NCBI GenBank assembly: GCA_902774915.1
Contig: CACYKH010000008.1
Location: 44,416-108,415, forward strand
Source of the DNA: an uncultured Lachnospiraceae bacterium
Lineage (GTDB): Bacteria > Bacillota > Clostridia > Lachnospirales > Lachnospiraceae
DNA length: 64,000 nucleotides
Direction: 5' to 3'
Shown: one piece after another, positions 1-7,530 of the stretch
Position numbering within the stretch: position 1 is the first letter of the stretch
How the letters are laid out: each line of letters begins with the position of its first letter
Notes under the pieces: generated by a model
The model's database searches: none
Told to the model about the DNA's origin: nothing
What the model saw: only the letters and a program-made list of their open reading frames with translations
Program-made: the position numbers and the translations under genes

Positions 1-107
1 GTGAGGCCTGGCTGGAGATAGAAGATGGTTCAGCAAGACTCTATGTATTTAGCGATACAAATTCAAAGAGAAATGTAAAAAATGTAGTGAGGATAGAGGT
101 TAAATGA
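1..107 (+). CDS. C-terminal fragment of an unidentified upstream gene
   Basis: An open frame enters the window (first full codon at 3) and ends at TGA 105-107. The visible tail is 34 residues, begins EAWLEIEDGSARLYVF and ends in RIEVK. Its stop overlaps the ATG of mobA in an ATGA arrangement, so the two are probably translationally coupled and related to molybdenum cofactor or molybdoenzyme metabolism, which is inference from position only. I do not recognise the family from this tail. Confidence 0.55.
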   Translation, partial: EAWLEIEDGSARLYVFSDTNSKRNVKNVVRIEVK

Positions 108-694
108 CAGAGTATTCTGCGATTATCCTGGCTGGTGGAGAAAGCAAACGAATGGGACAAAAGAAATCCACTTTGCTTCTTCAAGGGAAAACATTTATTG
201 AAATCATAATTGATAAGCTCATTGATATTGGCATTAGAGAAATACTGATTTCCGGTTATGAATATAATCTGGAAAAATATAGGGATACCGAGTGTGTTTT
301 TAAAACCGTGAAAGATATTTATCAAAATAAGGGACCGCTTGCCGGAATTCATGCAGGGCTGGAAGCTGCGGATCATAATTCTGTTCTGATTGTCACGGAA
401 GACGCACCGTTGGTTCCGATAGATTTTATGAAACAATTGATGCAGGAACATGAGGAAAATGATTCTTCTATTACAGTTACCAGAAGTGGCGATAGACTTC
501 AGCCATTACTTGGTATTTATGACAAGAGTCTGATTTCTGAGTGCGATGATATTCTTCAGGGAGACAAGGCTACTGTAAGGGCATTGATTGACAGAGTAGG
601 ATGCGGTGAAGAGACTTTTGATGGTGACGAAATATTGATCAGAGGCTGCAACACACCCGAAGAATATGAACTGGTGAGAAAGCATTTATCCTAA
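104..694 (+). CDS. mobA: MobA-like molybdenum cofactor guanylyltransferase
   Basis: A 196-residue nucleotidyltransferase of the MobA/MocA group. These enzymes transfer a nucleotide to molybdopterin in the cytoplasm to make the dinucleotide form of molybdenum cofactor. The N-terminal nucleotide-binding signature LAGGESKRMGQKKS is at about residues 10-23 and is the main evidence; the GPLAGIHAGL segment near residue 78 and the acidic EDAPLVP metal-site region near residue 99 fit the fold. Length matches the family. It starts inside the stop of the upstream frame (ATGA). Whether GTP or CTP is used cannot be told from sequence alone. No other moa/moe genes are in the window. Confidence 0.8.
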   Translation: MTEYSAIILAGGESKRMGQKKSTLLLQGKTFIEIIIDKLIDIGIREILISGYEYNLEKYRDTECVFKTVKDIYQNKGPLAGIHAGLEAADHNSVLIVTEDAPLVPIDFMKQLMQEHEENDSSITVTRSGDRLQPLLGIYDKSLISECDDILQGDKATVRALIDRVGCGEETFDGDEILIRGCNTPEEYELVRKHLS

Positions 695-739
695 AAACGT
701 GACATAGGTTTATAGAAGAAAAATTAGGAGGCGATGAAA

Positions 740-1213
740 ATGGGCAATGTATTAGTGGCATATTTTAGTGCGAGCGGAGTTACTTCAGGGGTTGCCAAGA
801 AATTGGCAGATGCGGCTGGCGCTGATCTTTATGAAATAGCACCGGAGCAGGTTTATACAAAGGCAGACCTTAACTGGATGGATAAGGAGAGCAGAAGTTC
901 AGTGGAGATGAATGACCGCTCAGCGCGTCCGGCTATTGCAACAAAAGTTGAAAATATGGATCAGTATGATACGGTATTTGTAGGCTTCCCAGTATGGTGG
1001 TACAGAGAACCATCCATAATAGATACATTTATGGAAGCTTATGATTTCAGTGGAAAGAAAGTTGTTCCTTTCTGTACATCAGGAAGCAGCGGAATCGGTG
1101 ATACATATAAAAACCTTCAGGAACTTGCACCTGGTGCAACTGTTGTAGAAGGAAAAAGATTAGCAAAAGGAGTTTCAGAATCGGATCTGAGTGCATGGGT
1201 TAAGGAGTTTTAG
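740..1213 (+). CDS. Flavodoxin family protein
   Basis: A 157-residue flavodoxin-like FMN protein, a soluble low-potential electron carrier or quinone/flavin reductase relative. The phosphate-binding loop is VAYFSASGVTSGVAKKL at the N-terminus, followed by the FVGFPVWWYREPSIIDTF segment typical of the flavodoxin_4 group and FCTSGSSGIGDT near residue 114. The ATG at 740 is chosen over the one at 734 because AGGAGG (726-731) sits 8 nt before 740 but only 2 nt before 734. The aldo-keto reductase gene begins 2 nt after its stop, so the two are one operon and may share electrons. Confidence 0.85.
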   Translation: MGNVLVAYFSASGVTSGVAKKLADAAGADLYEIAPEQVYTKADLNWMDKESRSSVEMNDRSARPAIATKVENMDQYDTVFVGFPVWWYREPSIIDTFMEAYDFSGKKVVPFCTSGSSGIGDTYKNLQELAPGATVVEGKRLAKGVSESDLSAWVKEF

Positions 1214-1214
1214 T

Positions 1215-2414
1215 ATGCAATACAGAAAAGATAAAAATGGAAATGAACTTTCCATGTTGGGTTATGGCTGTATGCGCTTCACAAAGAAGGGCAATAGCAT
1301 TGATATTGATAAGGCTGAAAAAGAAATCATGGCAGCCTTTGAAGCAGGTGTAAATTATTATGATACAGCCTATATTTACCCAGGAAGTGAGGCGGCTCTT
1401 GGAGAAATAGTAGAGCGAAATGGAATCAGAGATAAGATTAATATCGCGACAAAGCTTCCTCAGTATTTAATTAAGAATCGCAAAGGCCTTGATAAATATT
1501 TTGATGAAGAGCTTTCACGTCTTAGAACAGATCATGTTGATTATTACCTGATGCATCATCTTACAGATGTGGAGATGTGGGAGAAACTCAAGGCGGTAGG
1601 AATTCTTGAGTGGATAGAAGAAAAGAAGAAATCCGGTCAGGTAAGAAATATCGGTTTTTCATATCATGGAAACACAGATAATTTTATAACCATATTAAAT
1701 GACTTCGACTGGGATTTTTGTCAGGTCCAGTACAACTATCTGGACGAGGTTACACAGGCTGGTGTTAAAGGAGTTAAGGCTGCGGCTGAGAAGGGCGTTC
1801 CAGTAGTTATTATGGAGCCACTTCGTGGTGGTAAGCTTGTGGGGATGCTTCCAGAAAAAGCAAAGAAGATATTTGCTGACAGCGACAGAGGATGGACTCC
1901 TGCAGAGTGGGCTTTCAGATGGCTTTATAATCAGTCGGAAGTAACAGTTGTTCTTTCAGGAATGAATTCTCTCGAGATGGTTCAGGAAAATTGTAAAACA
2001 GCCAGTGATATGCAGGCTGGAACTCTTACTGATAAAGACTTTGAACTTCTTGAAGAAGTAAAGAAAGCAATAAAAGAAAAAGAAAAGGTAGGCTGTACGG
2101 GATGCCGCTATTGTATGCCTTGTCCTAAGGGCGTGGATATTCCTGGAACTTTTGCCTGCTGGAACACAATGTATACAGAAAAGAAAAAAGAAGGCAGGTT
2201 CCAGTATGCTCAGACAGTTGGTCTTACAAAAGAACCAGCCTTTGCTACACAGTGTGTTGAGTGTGGTAAATGCGAGCAGCATTGTCCTCAGAGTATTCCA
2301 ATCAGGGAAATGCTTAAGAAAGCAGATAAGGATCTTCGTCCACTTGGATATAAGATAGGAATCAATGTGGCAAGAAAATATATGTTTAGAAAAAAGAAGA
2401 AAAAGACACAATAA
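1215..2414 (+). CDS. Aldo/keto reductase with C-terminal 4Fe-4S ferredoxin domain
   Basis: A 399-residue fusion: an aldo/keto reductase TIM barrel (about 1-280; DTAYIYPGSE with the catalytic Tyr/Asp region, MHHLTD, and the NAD(P)-contact segment GMNSLEMV) followed by an Fe-S tail with CTGCRYCMPCPKG and CVECGKCEQHCPQ. Such proteins are common in anaerobes; substrates are mostly unknown. The start at 1215 is chosen because AAGGAG (1202-1207), lying inside the flavodoxin stop region, is 7 nt upstream. Operon with the flavodoxin, a plausible redox partner. A close paralogue lies at 55666-56853 on the minus strand; the two proteins agree at roughly four of five positions by eye. Confidence 0.88.
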   Translation: MQYRKDKNGNELSMLGYGCMRFTKKGNSIDIDKAEKEIMAAFEAGVNYYDTAYIYPGSEAALGEIVERNGIRDKINIATKLPQYLIKNRKGLDKYFDEELSRLRTDHVDYYLMHHLTDVEMWEKLKAVGILEWIEEKKKSGQVRNIGFSYHGNTDNFITILNDFDWDFCQVQYNYLDEVTQAGVKGVKAAAEKGVPVVIMEPLRGGKLVGMLPEKAKKIFADSDRGWTPAEWAFRWLYNQSEVTVVLSGMNSLEMVQENCKTASDMQAGTLTDKDFELLEEVKKAIKEKEKVGCTGCRYCMPCPKGVDIPGTFACWNTMYTEKKKEGRFQYAQTVGLTKEPAFATQCVECGKCEQHCPQSIPIREMLKKADKDLRPLGYKIGINVARKYMFRKKKKKTQ

Positions 2415-2449
2415 AAAAGTAGCGAGCCCTCGGGCTCGTTACTTTTTTT
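2415..2449. terminator. Bidirectional rho-independent terminator
   Basis: An A-tract, a stem GTAGCGAGCC / GGGCTCGTTAC around a 4-nt loop, and a T-tract lie between two convergent genes. The A-tract serves as the U-tract for the minus-strand gene. The T-tract overlaps the stop codon of the minus-strand gene at 2448. Confidence 0.9.
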
Positions 2450-4055
2450 ATACCAATCCAGATGTTACTCCGTTTCCAACATTTGGAGAAACAATTGACC
2501 AAATCAAATCAATAATAAACAGAATCGAAAGGACTATACATATTATCCATCTATATTTCTTAGCGGCCTTTCCATAAAGGTCATCCAGGAACGGCGATAT
2601 GATGTAGGTGAATGCCCATCCCGCCATGCCGAAGACCAGAAGTCCCTCGAAGCAGATGCGTCCGTTAAGATTTAGGAAGTATCCTGTATAGTCCCACCAT
2701 TTTTCGTTGAATAAAACTTCAAGTATCCATGAAGTAAAGTATTCTACAGCTCCACATACAATTACGGTTAGAGTAAACAGAAGTGCTGGTTTTTCTCTAA
2801 ATGGTCTCAGTAAGAGGATTATCAGCATTCCACCAACTCCGTATATTGGAAGCCATGGTCCATGCATGGTTCCTCTGTTAACAAATTGACCAGTATTGGC
2901 AAGATAGAAGATGACCTCCCAGCACCATCCAAATAACGAATATGTAAAGAACAGTTGAAGGAGTGAAAGGAAGGAATACTTCCTCATGTAATCATATTTA
3001 AATTTGTGTACATCTATTGTAGGGATATCCAGAGTTTCTTCCCCAGATGGATGCTCTCTTTCTTCTATATGTTCAATGGCCAGCATGTCATCATTTAGAA
3101 GTTTTCTAAGACCAAGAGGAAGATCGTTCTTTCTGAGTCCCCTTATTGTCATATACAGCTCTGCTTTAACACATTCAATATATGCATCTGAGAAAAACAG
3201 ACCCGAAAGATTGAAGGTGAAGTAAGAGACAATGTACCAAGGGAACAGAGAAAGTTCTATCAGGAATGCACGGTATTTATTTCCATACATAAGATCCTTG
3301 GAAAGTCTGAATGCTTCCCTTGTGGATACATTTGGATTCTCCGCTACAATGTATGGAATCATCATATATTCATAATGCTTTATGATTCCGCCGATGATAG
3401 TAATGTTCCACAATGTCTGGAAAAGATATTTAATGAACATTACCTTGGATATATTTTTAAGTCTTTTATTCTTGTATGGGAAAAGAAGTTCGCCTGCGCC
3501 AGTTGCATGGTATCTGCGCTGTTCCAGATAGTACCTGTTCTTTCCGACAATGATTACATTTTTAACAAAAACGAACCAGAAGATAGAAATAACTGAGAAG
3601 ATAAAAATAACTACCGAGGTTGCAATCTTTCCTTTAAATACAAGTTCGTTCACACCATTAAGAATTCCGAAAACAAAGGACTGACTACCAGTTATTTCAT
3701 TTACGAAAACGGAAGCAACACCTCCATAGTATTTAGCTGAAGTAGTAGATGCCTCGTCAACCTTTGGGTAATCCTTTATATCAAACAGATTTAGGAAGAA
3801 TGTCATTATGGTCTGAGAATTGGAGAGCCCGGCATCAAGTCCCATAGTACTGTTATTTCTTGTCTCCTCCAGAACCCCAACCGCAGATGTGATGCTTGGA
3901 TCTGCCGGCGTTTCAAAACGCTTGGTTGCCAGCTGGTATCCTCCATTTATGATAATTGAAACAAGGAAGATGATAAGCACATTTAGATAGTAGCGCCTCT
4001 TCAGATTCTTCAATCCTTCCCGTCTTATTTTTCTTCTCGTATTTTTATCTAACAT
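2448..4055 (-). CDS. Membrane protein: DUF975 domain fused to CmpB-like ABC permease domain
   Basis: A 535-residue integral membrane protein. The N-terminal part has a basic head (MLDKNTRRKIRREG), several hydrophobic segments and the amphipathic pattern of DUF975 proteins (ENPNVSTREAFRLSKDLMYGNK near residue 240). The C-terminal part (about 350-535) resembles the putative ABC-transporter type IV/CmpB membrane family: FFTYSLFGWCWEVIFY, RGTMHGPWLPIYGVGG and VEYFTSWILE. The two families usually occur as separate proteins, so this is a fusion. Function is unknown. It follows the dehydrogenase gene by 35 nt on the same strand and has only a weak ribosome site. Domain names are from memory of the families. 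Confidence 0.7.
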   Translation of the reverse strand: MLDKNTRRKIRREGLKNLKRRYYLNVLIIFLVSIIINGGYQLATKRFETPADPSITSAVGVLEETRNNSTMGLDAGLSNSQTIMTFFLNLFDIKDYPKVDEASTTSAKYYGGVASVFVNEITGSQSFVFGILNGVNELVFKGKIATSVVIFIFSVISIFWFVFVKNVIIVGKNRYYLEQRRYHATGAGELLFPYKNKRLKNISKVMFIKYLFQTLWNITIIGGIIKHYEYMMIPYIVAENPNVSTREAFRLSKDLMYGNKYRAFLIELSLFPWYIVSYFTFNLSGLFFSDAYIECVKAELYMTIRGLRKNDLPLGLRKLLNDDMLAIEHIEEREHPSGEETLDIPTIDVHKFKYDYMRKYSFLSLLQLFFTYSLFGWCWEVIFYLANTGQFVNRGTMHGPWLPIYGVGGMLIILLLRPFREKPALLFTLTVIVCGAVEYFTSWILEVLFNEKWWDYTGYFLNLNGRICFEGLLVFGMAGWAFTYIISPFLDDLYGKAAKKYRWIICIVLSILFIIDLIWSIVSPNVGNGVTSGLV

Positions 4056-4090
4056 TTCTCTATTCTCTTTCTATCAATTTTATAATCGTT

Positions 4091-5053
4091 TTATAAAACA
4101 TTAAGTGATTCGCCATTAAGATATGCTTTCACATTTGCTGCAACTGTATCTATAAGTCGCGTTCTTGCTTCCACGCTTGCCCATGCCATATGTGGTGTTA
4201 TACAAAGATTTGGTGCAGTTAGAAGTGGGTTATCTGCAAGCATTGGTTCACTGGTAACAACATCAACAGCAGCTCCACCTACCTTACCACTCTTTAGGGC
4301 ATCTGCAAGGTCCTGCTCATTCACAAGACCGCCACGAGAAACATTTATTATTATAATTCCATCCTTCATCTTGGAAATGTTTTCGGTACGAATTATCTTT
4401 TCAGTTTCGTTTGTCATTGGACAATGAAGAGTTACTACATCAGAGTTTTTCCAAATCTCTTCAAGAGATGTAAATGTAACCGATTTATCATCGATATATT
4501 TTTCCGGGTGCGCTGTATATACGAGCACATTCATGTGGAAAGCATTTGCTATTTCAGCAACTCTTTTTCCTATGTTTCCGTATCCAACAATTCCAATGGT
4601 TTTTTCAGCAAGCTCTGTAACCGGGCTGAGCCAATAGCAGAATGTTTCCGATTTCACCCAATCGCCTTTATGCACGCTTTCATTGTGAGTACTAATGTGA
4701 CAGGCACATTCAAGGATGAATCCCCATGCCAGCTGAGCAACAGACTCTGTGCTATAAGCTGGAACATTTGTTACAGTTACGCCATGTCGTTTTGCGGCTT
4801 CTAGGTCGATAACATTGTAGCCGGTAGCACAAACGCCAAGATATTTTAGATTAGGAAGACGACTGAAGGTTTCCTCGTCAAAGATTATCTTATTCGTGTA
4901 GACCACATCTGCATCTCCAATGTGCTCATACTTATCATCTTCAGTAGTGTTGGAATAAACCGTCGTTTCCATTATAGATGTGATTGGTTCGAGAGAAATA
5001 TCGCCGCGGTTTACGGCCCCTTCTTCCAAATAAACTGCTTTCATTTGCTTCAC
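4091..5053 (-). CDS. D-2-hydroxyacid dehydrogenase (glycerate dehydrogenase-like)
   Basis: A 320-residue NAD-dependent D-2-hydroxyacid dehydrogenase. These cytoplasmic enzymes reduce 2-oxo acids such as hydroxypyruvate to D-hydroxy acids. The dinucleotide fold motif is GIVGYGNIGKRVAEIA near residue 155. Catalytic Arg is in NVSRGGLVNEQDL, Glu in VTSEPML and His in ITPHMAW, the standard triad. Length is normal for the family. Substrate cannot be assigned with certainty; the TNVPAYSTESVAQLAWG region resembles HprA-type glycerate dehydrogenases. First gene of a probable two-gene minus-strand unit with the membrane protein at 2448-4055, divergent from 5161-5658. Confidence 0.85.
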   Translation of the reverse strand: MKQMKAVYLEEGAVNRGDISLEPITSIMETTVYSNTTEDDKYEHIGDADVVYTNKIIFDEETFSRLPNLKYLGVCATGYNVIDLEAAKRHGVTVTNVPAYSTESVAQLAWGFILECACHISTHNESVHKGDWVKSETFCYWLSPVTELAEKTIGIVGYGNIGKRVAEIANAFHMNVLVYTAHPEKYIDDKSVTFTSLEEIWKNSDVVTLHCPMTNETEKIIRTENISKMKDGIIIINVSRGGLVNEQDLADALKSGKVGGAAVDVVTSEPMLADNPLLTAPNLCITPHMAWASVEARTRLIDTVAANVKAYLNGESLNVL

Positions 5054-5082
5054 CTAATTTATTGTTTATTTCTTTATTCAAA

Positions 5083-5134
5083 AAGTATATACTGAGTAGT
5101 GTGGTTTTAATAACCACATTTACAAGTATACACT
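5083..5134. promoter_or_regulatory. Divergent control region with palindrome and flanking direct repeats
   Basis: Between the divergent genes starting at 5053 and 5161 is a perfect 7-bp inverted repeat TGTGGTT (5100-5106) / AACCACA (5112-5118), flanked by near-identical 11-mers AAGTATATACT (5083-5093) and AAGTATACACT (5124-5134). The 11-mers carry TATACT-like -10 sequences, so a repressor on the palindrome could govern both directions. The regulator is unknown. Confidence 0.4.
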
Positions 5135-5160
5135 AAATTAGTAGTACAAGGAAGATAGAT

Positions 5161-5658
5161 ATGGACCAAGATTATTTTAATCCTGATCAAGAGCCAAATT
5201 ACGTTCCACCACAGGATCAGATGTATATGCAGCAACCACAAATGCAGCAGTCATATATGCAACAACCACAAATGCAGCAGATGCCACCACAGCAAATGTC
5301 AAATGAGATTTCTCCTGAGGATAATCATAAGGCGAATATGTACTGCGTTGCGTCACTTTTGTGCACCTTCGTAATTCCACTGGCTACAATGATGGTGTCC
5401 GGAGTTCTGGTTAATGTTTTCGTGAGTGTGGATAATGATACTACAACAAGTCTATTATCATCAGCTGTGTCAACCATCAGTGGATTGTCCCATCTTGCAG
5501 GATGGGTTCTGATGATTATTACACGTGTAAGATTCCCGAAGAACAAATTTGGTAAGGTTCTTATGATAGTTTATCTTGCACTCCTTGCACTTGTTGTTAT
5601 TGGAATTGTTGTACTTATAATTTCCTGTATAAAGTGTCTACAGGATTGTCCAGGTTAA
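5161..5658 (+). CDS. Hypothetical Gln/Pro/Met-rich membrane protein
   Basis: A 165-residue protein with a low-complexity N-terminal tail (about 1-55) made of Pro, Gln and Met, including two copies of YMQQPQMQQ, then two or three hydrophobic segments (about 62-85, 105-121 and 135-158; LMIVYLALLALVVIGIVVLI is the clearest). This is the pattern of small bacterial proteins with a disordered cytoplasmic tail and a membrane anchor. No enzyme motif is visible and I do not recognise the family. The AAGGAAG ribosome site is close upstream of ATG 5161. It precedes the Lgt-like gene by about 25 nt. Confidence 0.6.
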   Translation: MDQDYFNPDQEPNYVPPQDQMYMQQPQMQQSYMQQPQMQQMPPQQMSNEISPEDNHKANMYCVASLLCTFVIPLATMMVSGVLVNVFVSVDNDTTTSLLSSAVSTISGLSHLAGWVLMIITRVRFPKNKFGKVLMIVYLALLALVVIGIVVLIISCIKCLQDCPG

Positions 5659-5683
5659 CAATATATTTTTAGTGGAGTTTATT

Positions 5684-6382
5684 TTGAATATTCATATTCC
5701 AAATCTTGAATATACATTTTACGGACCGATAGTTCTTCTATCGATAGTAATAGGCATAATAATCGCCTGCATTCTTATGCGGAATGCAGGCGTTAAATCT
5801 ATTACTTGTTTTTATACTGTAATTTTTACATTCATGTCAATTTTGGTATGTTCAGCAATTCTTTCTATTTCAATAACTGGTGATATCAGAAAAGTAGGTT
5901 TTGTTGGAGCCGGCGGAGCACTTGGTCTGATTGTTGGTGCGGTTACATCTGCTTTGATTCATCGTGACCATATATCCGAATCAATGTCAGCATGGATAAT
6001 CGTAGCACCACTAATGTATGGTCTTTCCAAAATTGGCTGTCATATAGCAGGCTGCTGTAATGGGATTCCATATAACGGTTTCTTTACAATTACCTACGCC
6101 GAGAAAGGTAATATAAGCTACTTTCCAATACAAATAACAGAAACAATAGTCTTTGTTTTAATCTTTATCATCGGACTAATTCTCTATTTAAAATCAAAGA
6201 ACAAAACTCGCGTAGCAATTTTAGTCCTTCTTCTTTCGGGAATCGCAAAGATAGGTCTGGAATTTCTTCGCGAATCACATATAGGACATACGATAACAAG
6301 CTACCAGATTATTGTTCTTTCTATTTCTATTATAGGAGCAGTCTCTCTCCATCTAACTAACAAGTCAGCAGAGACAGAGTAA
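5684..6382 (+). CDS. Prolipoprotein diacylglyceryl transferase-like membrane protein
   Basis: About 232 residues with seven or so hydrophobic segments and an Lgt-like central motif, LSKIGCHIAGCCNGIPYNG. In true Lgt this region carries an Arg needed for phospholipid transfer; here the equivalent place has Lys and the C-terminal Lgt signature is weak, so the activity is uncertain. The start is a TTG at 5684 because GGAG (5674-5677) is 6 nt upstream; a GTG at 5672 is in frame but has no ribosome site. Co-directional with, and 25 nt after, the Gln-rich membrane protein. A divergent Lgt homologue of different function is the main alternative. Confidence 0.55.
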   Translation: MNIHIPNLEYTFYGPIVLLSIVIGIIIACILMRNAGVKSITCFYTVIFTFMSILVCSAILSISITGDIRKVGFVGAGGALGLIVGAVTSALIHRDHISESMSAWIIVAPLMYGLSKIGCHIAGCCNGIPYNGFFTITYAEKGNISYFPIQITETIVFVLIFIIGLILYLKSKNKTRVAILVLLLSGIAKIGLEFLRESHIGHTITSYQIIVLSISIIGAVSLHLTNKSAETE

Positions 6383-6408
6383 TATCAGGATTGGTATAAA
6401 AAGGGCAG

Positions 6409-6437
6409 TTGACAAAGCAACTACCCTAGTGTACTAT
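6409..6437 (+). promoter_or_regulatory. Strong sigma-A-type promoter for a small RNA
   Basis: TTGACA (6409-6414), a 17-nt spacer and TACTAT (6432-6437). Transcription would begin near 6444. No start codon with a ribosome site follows before the terminator at 6493-6540. Confidence 0.6.
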
Positions 6438-6443
6438 CTGATC

Positions 6444-6540
6444 AGAGGTATCGGAGTCAGTTTCCCGACCACCTCACAAGTTGATATTATTTAAAGAAAT
6501 AGCATCACACCTTGCGCGTTGGGGATGCTATTTCTTTTTG
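6444..6540 (+). ncRNA. Probable small structured RNA with its own promoter and terminator
   Basis: A transcript of about 95 nt is predicted between the promoter at 6409-6437 and a strong terminator (14-bp stem 6493-6506 / 6524-6537 followed by T residues). The first half can fold into GAGGT (6445-6449) / ACCTC (6471-6475) with inner pairs CGG/CCG. It has no coding potential that I can see and does not match SRP, 6S, tmRNA or a riboswitch class I know. It could instead be the leader of the fic gene, which starts 95 nt after the terminator. Confidence 0.5.
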
Positions 6541-6569
6541 TCTTCGTGGTTACTGTGATTAATTATTTT

Positions 6570-6610
6570 CCGCACAGCGTTTGTTTTATGTTAAAATAAG
6601 CGTTGTGCGG
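6570..6610 (+). promoter_or_regulatory. Inverted repeat before the fic gene, terminator-like
   Basis: CCGCACAGCG (6570-6579) and CGTTGTGCGG (6601-6610) form a 10-bp stem (one G-U pair) with a 21-nt AT-rich loop containing TAAAAT, and are followed by TTTTT. The GGAGG of the fic gene lies 12 nt further. It could be an attenuator or an operator around a -10 element. Confidence 0.4.
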
Positions 6611-6634
6611 TTTTTGTATATCGGAGGTTTTGAG

Positions 6635-7372
6635 ATGAGTCATACTTATGAAGATGTTTTAAAGTATTGGCAGGAGAATCTGCCTAAAACGAAAGATGAT
6701 TTTCTAACTATTCTTGATAACTTCAAAATTATGTTTGCATTTAATTCTAACAAGATAGAAAATCCAGAAACAACATATCATAATACAAGAGAAATTTTTG
6801 AAAATGGTAAAGTAATTAATTATACGGGAGATCTTCGAAATCTTTTTGAAATACAGAATCAGAAGGATGCATTCGATTTTATTATTGATAATATAGTAGA
6901 GAAGAAACCTATTGATAAACAGTTTATCCTGGAGTTACATGAAGCTTTGATGAAAGGTTGTTATGATGAAACCCGTTATAATAAAGGTGAAAGACCTGGG
7001 GTATTCAAACTTCATGACTATGCTGTGGGAGATGATATTGGAGCGGCGCCTGAGGATGTTGAGCAGGAAATAGAGGATTTATGCGCAGAGCTTATGGAAA
7101 ATGAAGGTAAGGATCCTCTAAGAATAGCAACATATCTTCATTTGACTTTTGAAACAATTCATCCTTTTGCTGATGGCAATGGTAGAGTCGGAAGAACTCT
7201 GCTAAATTATTATCTGATGACACATGACTATCCGCCAACAATTCTTTACGATGAGGATAAAGAAACATACTATATGGCTCTTACTGTATTTGACAAGAGT
7301 GGTCAGTTTACTGGTTTTGAACAGTTCCTGAAGGAACAGACCGTAAAAACATGGTCAAAGAGGTTGGGGTAA
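6635..7372 (+). CDS. Fic family protein with N-terminal inhibitory motif
   Basis: A 245-residue Fic-domain protein. Fic proteins usually transfer AMP from ATP to hydroxyl side chains of target proteins. The active-site motif HPFADGNGRVGR is complete at residues 176-187. The N-terminal S38-N-K-I-E42-N43 matches the (S/T)xxxE(G/N) inhibitory helix motif of class II Fic proteins, in which Glu blocks ATP binding, so the enzyme is predicted to be self-inhibited. ATG 6635 is chosen because GGAGG (6623-6627) is 7 nt upstream; the reading frame is open further 5' but without a ribosome site. No antitoxin gene is next to it. The target is unknown. Confidence 0.85.
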   Translation: MSHTYEDVLKYWQENLPKTKDDFLTILDNFKIMFAFNSNKIENPETTYHNTREIFENGKVINYTGDLRNLFEIQNQKDAFDFIIDNIVEKKPIDKQFILELHEALMKGCYDETRYNKGERPGVFKLHDYAVGDDIGAAPEDVEQEIEDLCAELMENEGKDPLRIATYLHLTFETIHPFADGNGRVGRTLLNYYLMTHDYPPTILYDEDKETYYMALTVFDKSGQFTGFEQFLKEQTVKTWSKRLG

Positions 7373-7379
7373 AATATTG

Positions 7380-7407
7380 TTGCAATTTCAAAATTTCGTA
7401 TTATACT
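7380..7407 (+). promoter_or_regulatory. purF promoter
   Basis: TTGCAA (7380-7385), a 16-nt spacer and TATACT (7402-7407). The start of transcription would be near 7414, only about 15 nt before the ANTAR-type hairpin. Confidence 0.6.
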
Positions 7408-7428
7408 AAGAGAGTAATATTTGGAAAT

Positions 7429-7475
7429 GAAGCAAAGGCGCTTCGAGCTTACTGGCTCGGAGTGCCTTCTTTTTT
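7429..7475 (+). promoter_or_regulatory. ANTAR-type antiterminator hairpin overlapping a terminator, purF leader
   Basis: Hairpin GAAGC (7429-7433), hexaloop AAAGGC (7434-7439), GCTTC (7440-7444), with A at loop position 1 and G at position 4. From the loop G4 onward the same bases form the 5' arm of a 12-bp terminator, GGCGCTTCGAGC (7437-7448) / GCTCGGAGTGCC (7455-7466), followed by TTCTTTTTT. The two structures exclude each other. Same design as at 9086, 25588, 33742 and 35975. Confidence 0.8.
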
Positions 7476-7530
7476 ATTCCGCGTTTGTAAATCGCATTGC
7501 GAAATATGCATGCAATGAAAGGATTATGCT

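Noticed and set aside
5228-5300. Tandem repeat in the MQQP tail as a CRISPR-like or satellite repeat
   Set aside because: The repetition is in frame within a coding sequence and explained by the protein low-complexity tail.
7404-7416. TACT/AGTA hairpin as a first ANTAR hairpin in the purF leader
   Set aside because: It overlaps the -10 box TATACT, so most of it would not be transcribed, and its loop is 5 nt without the A1/G4 pattern.
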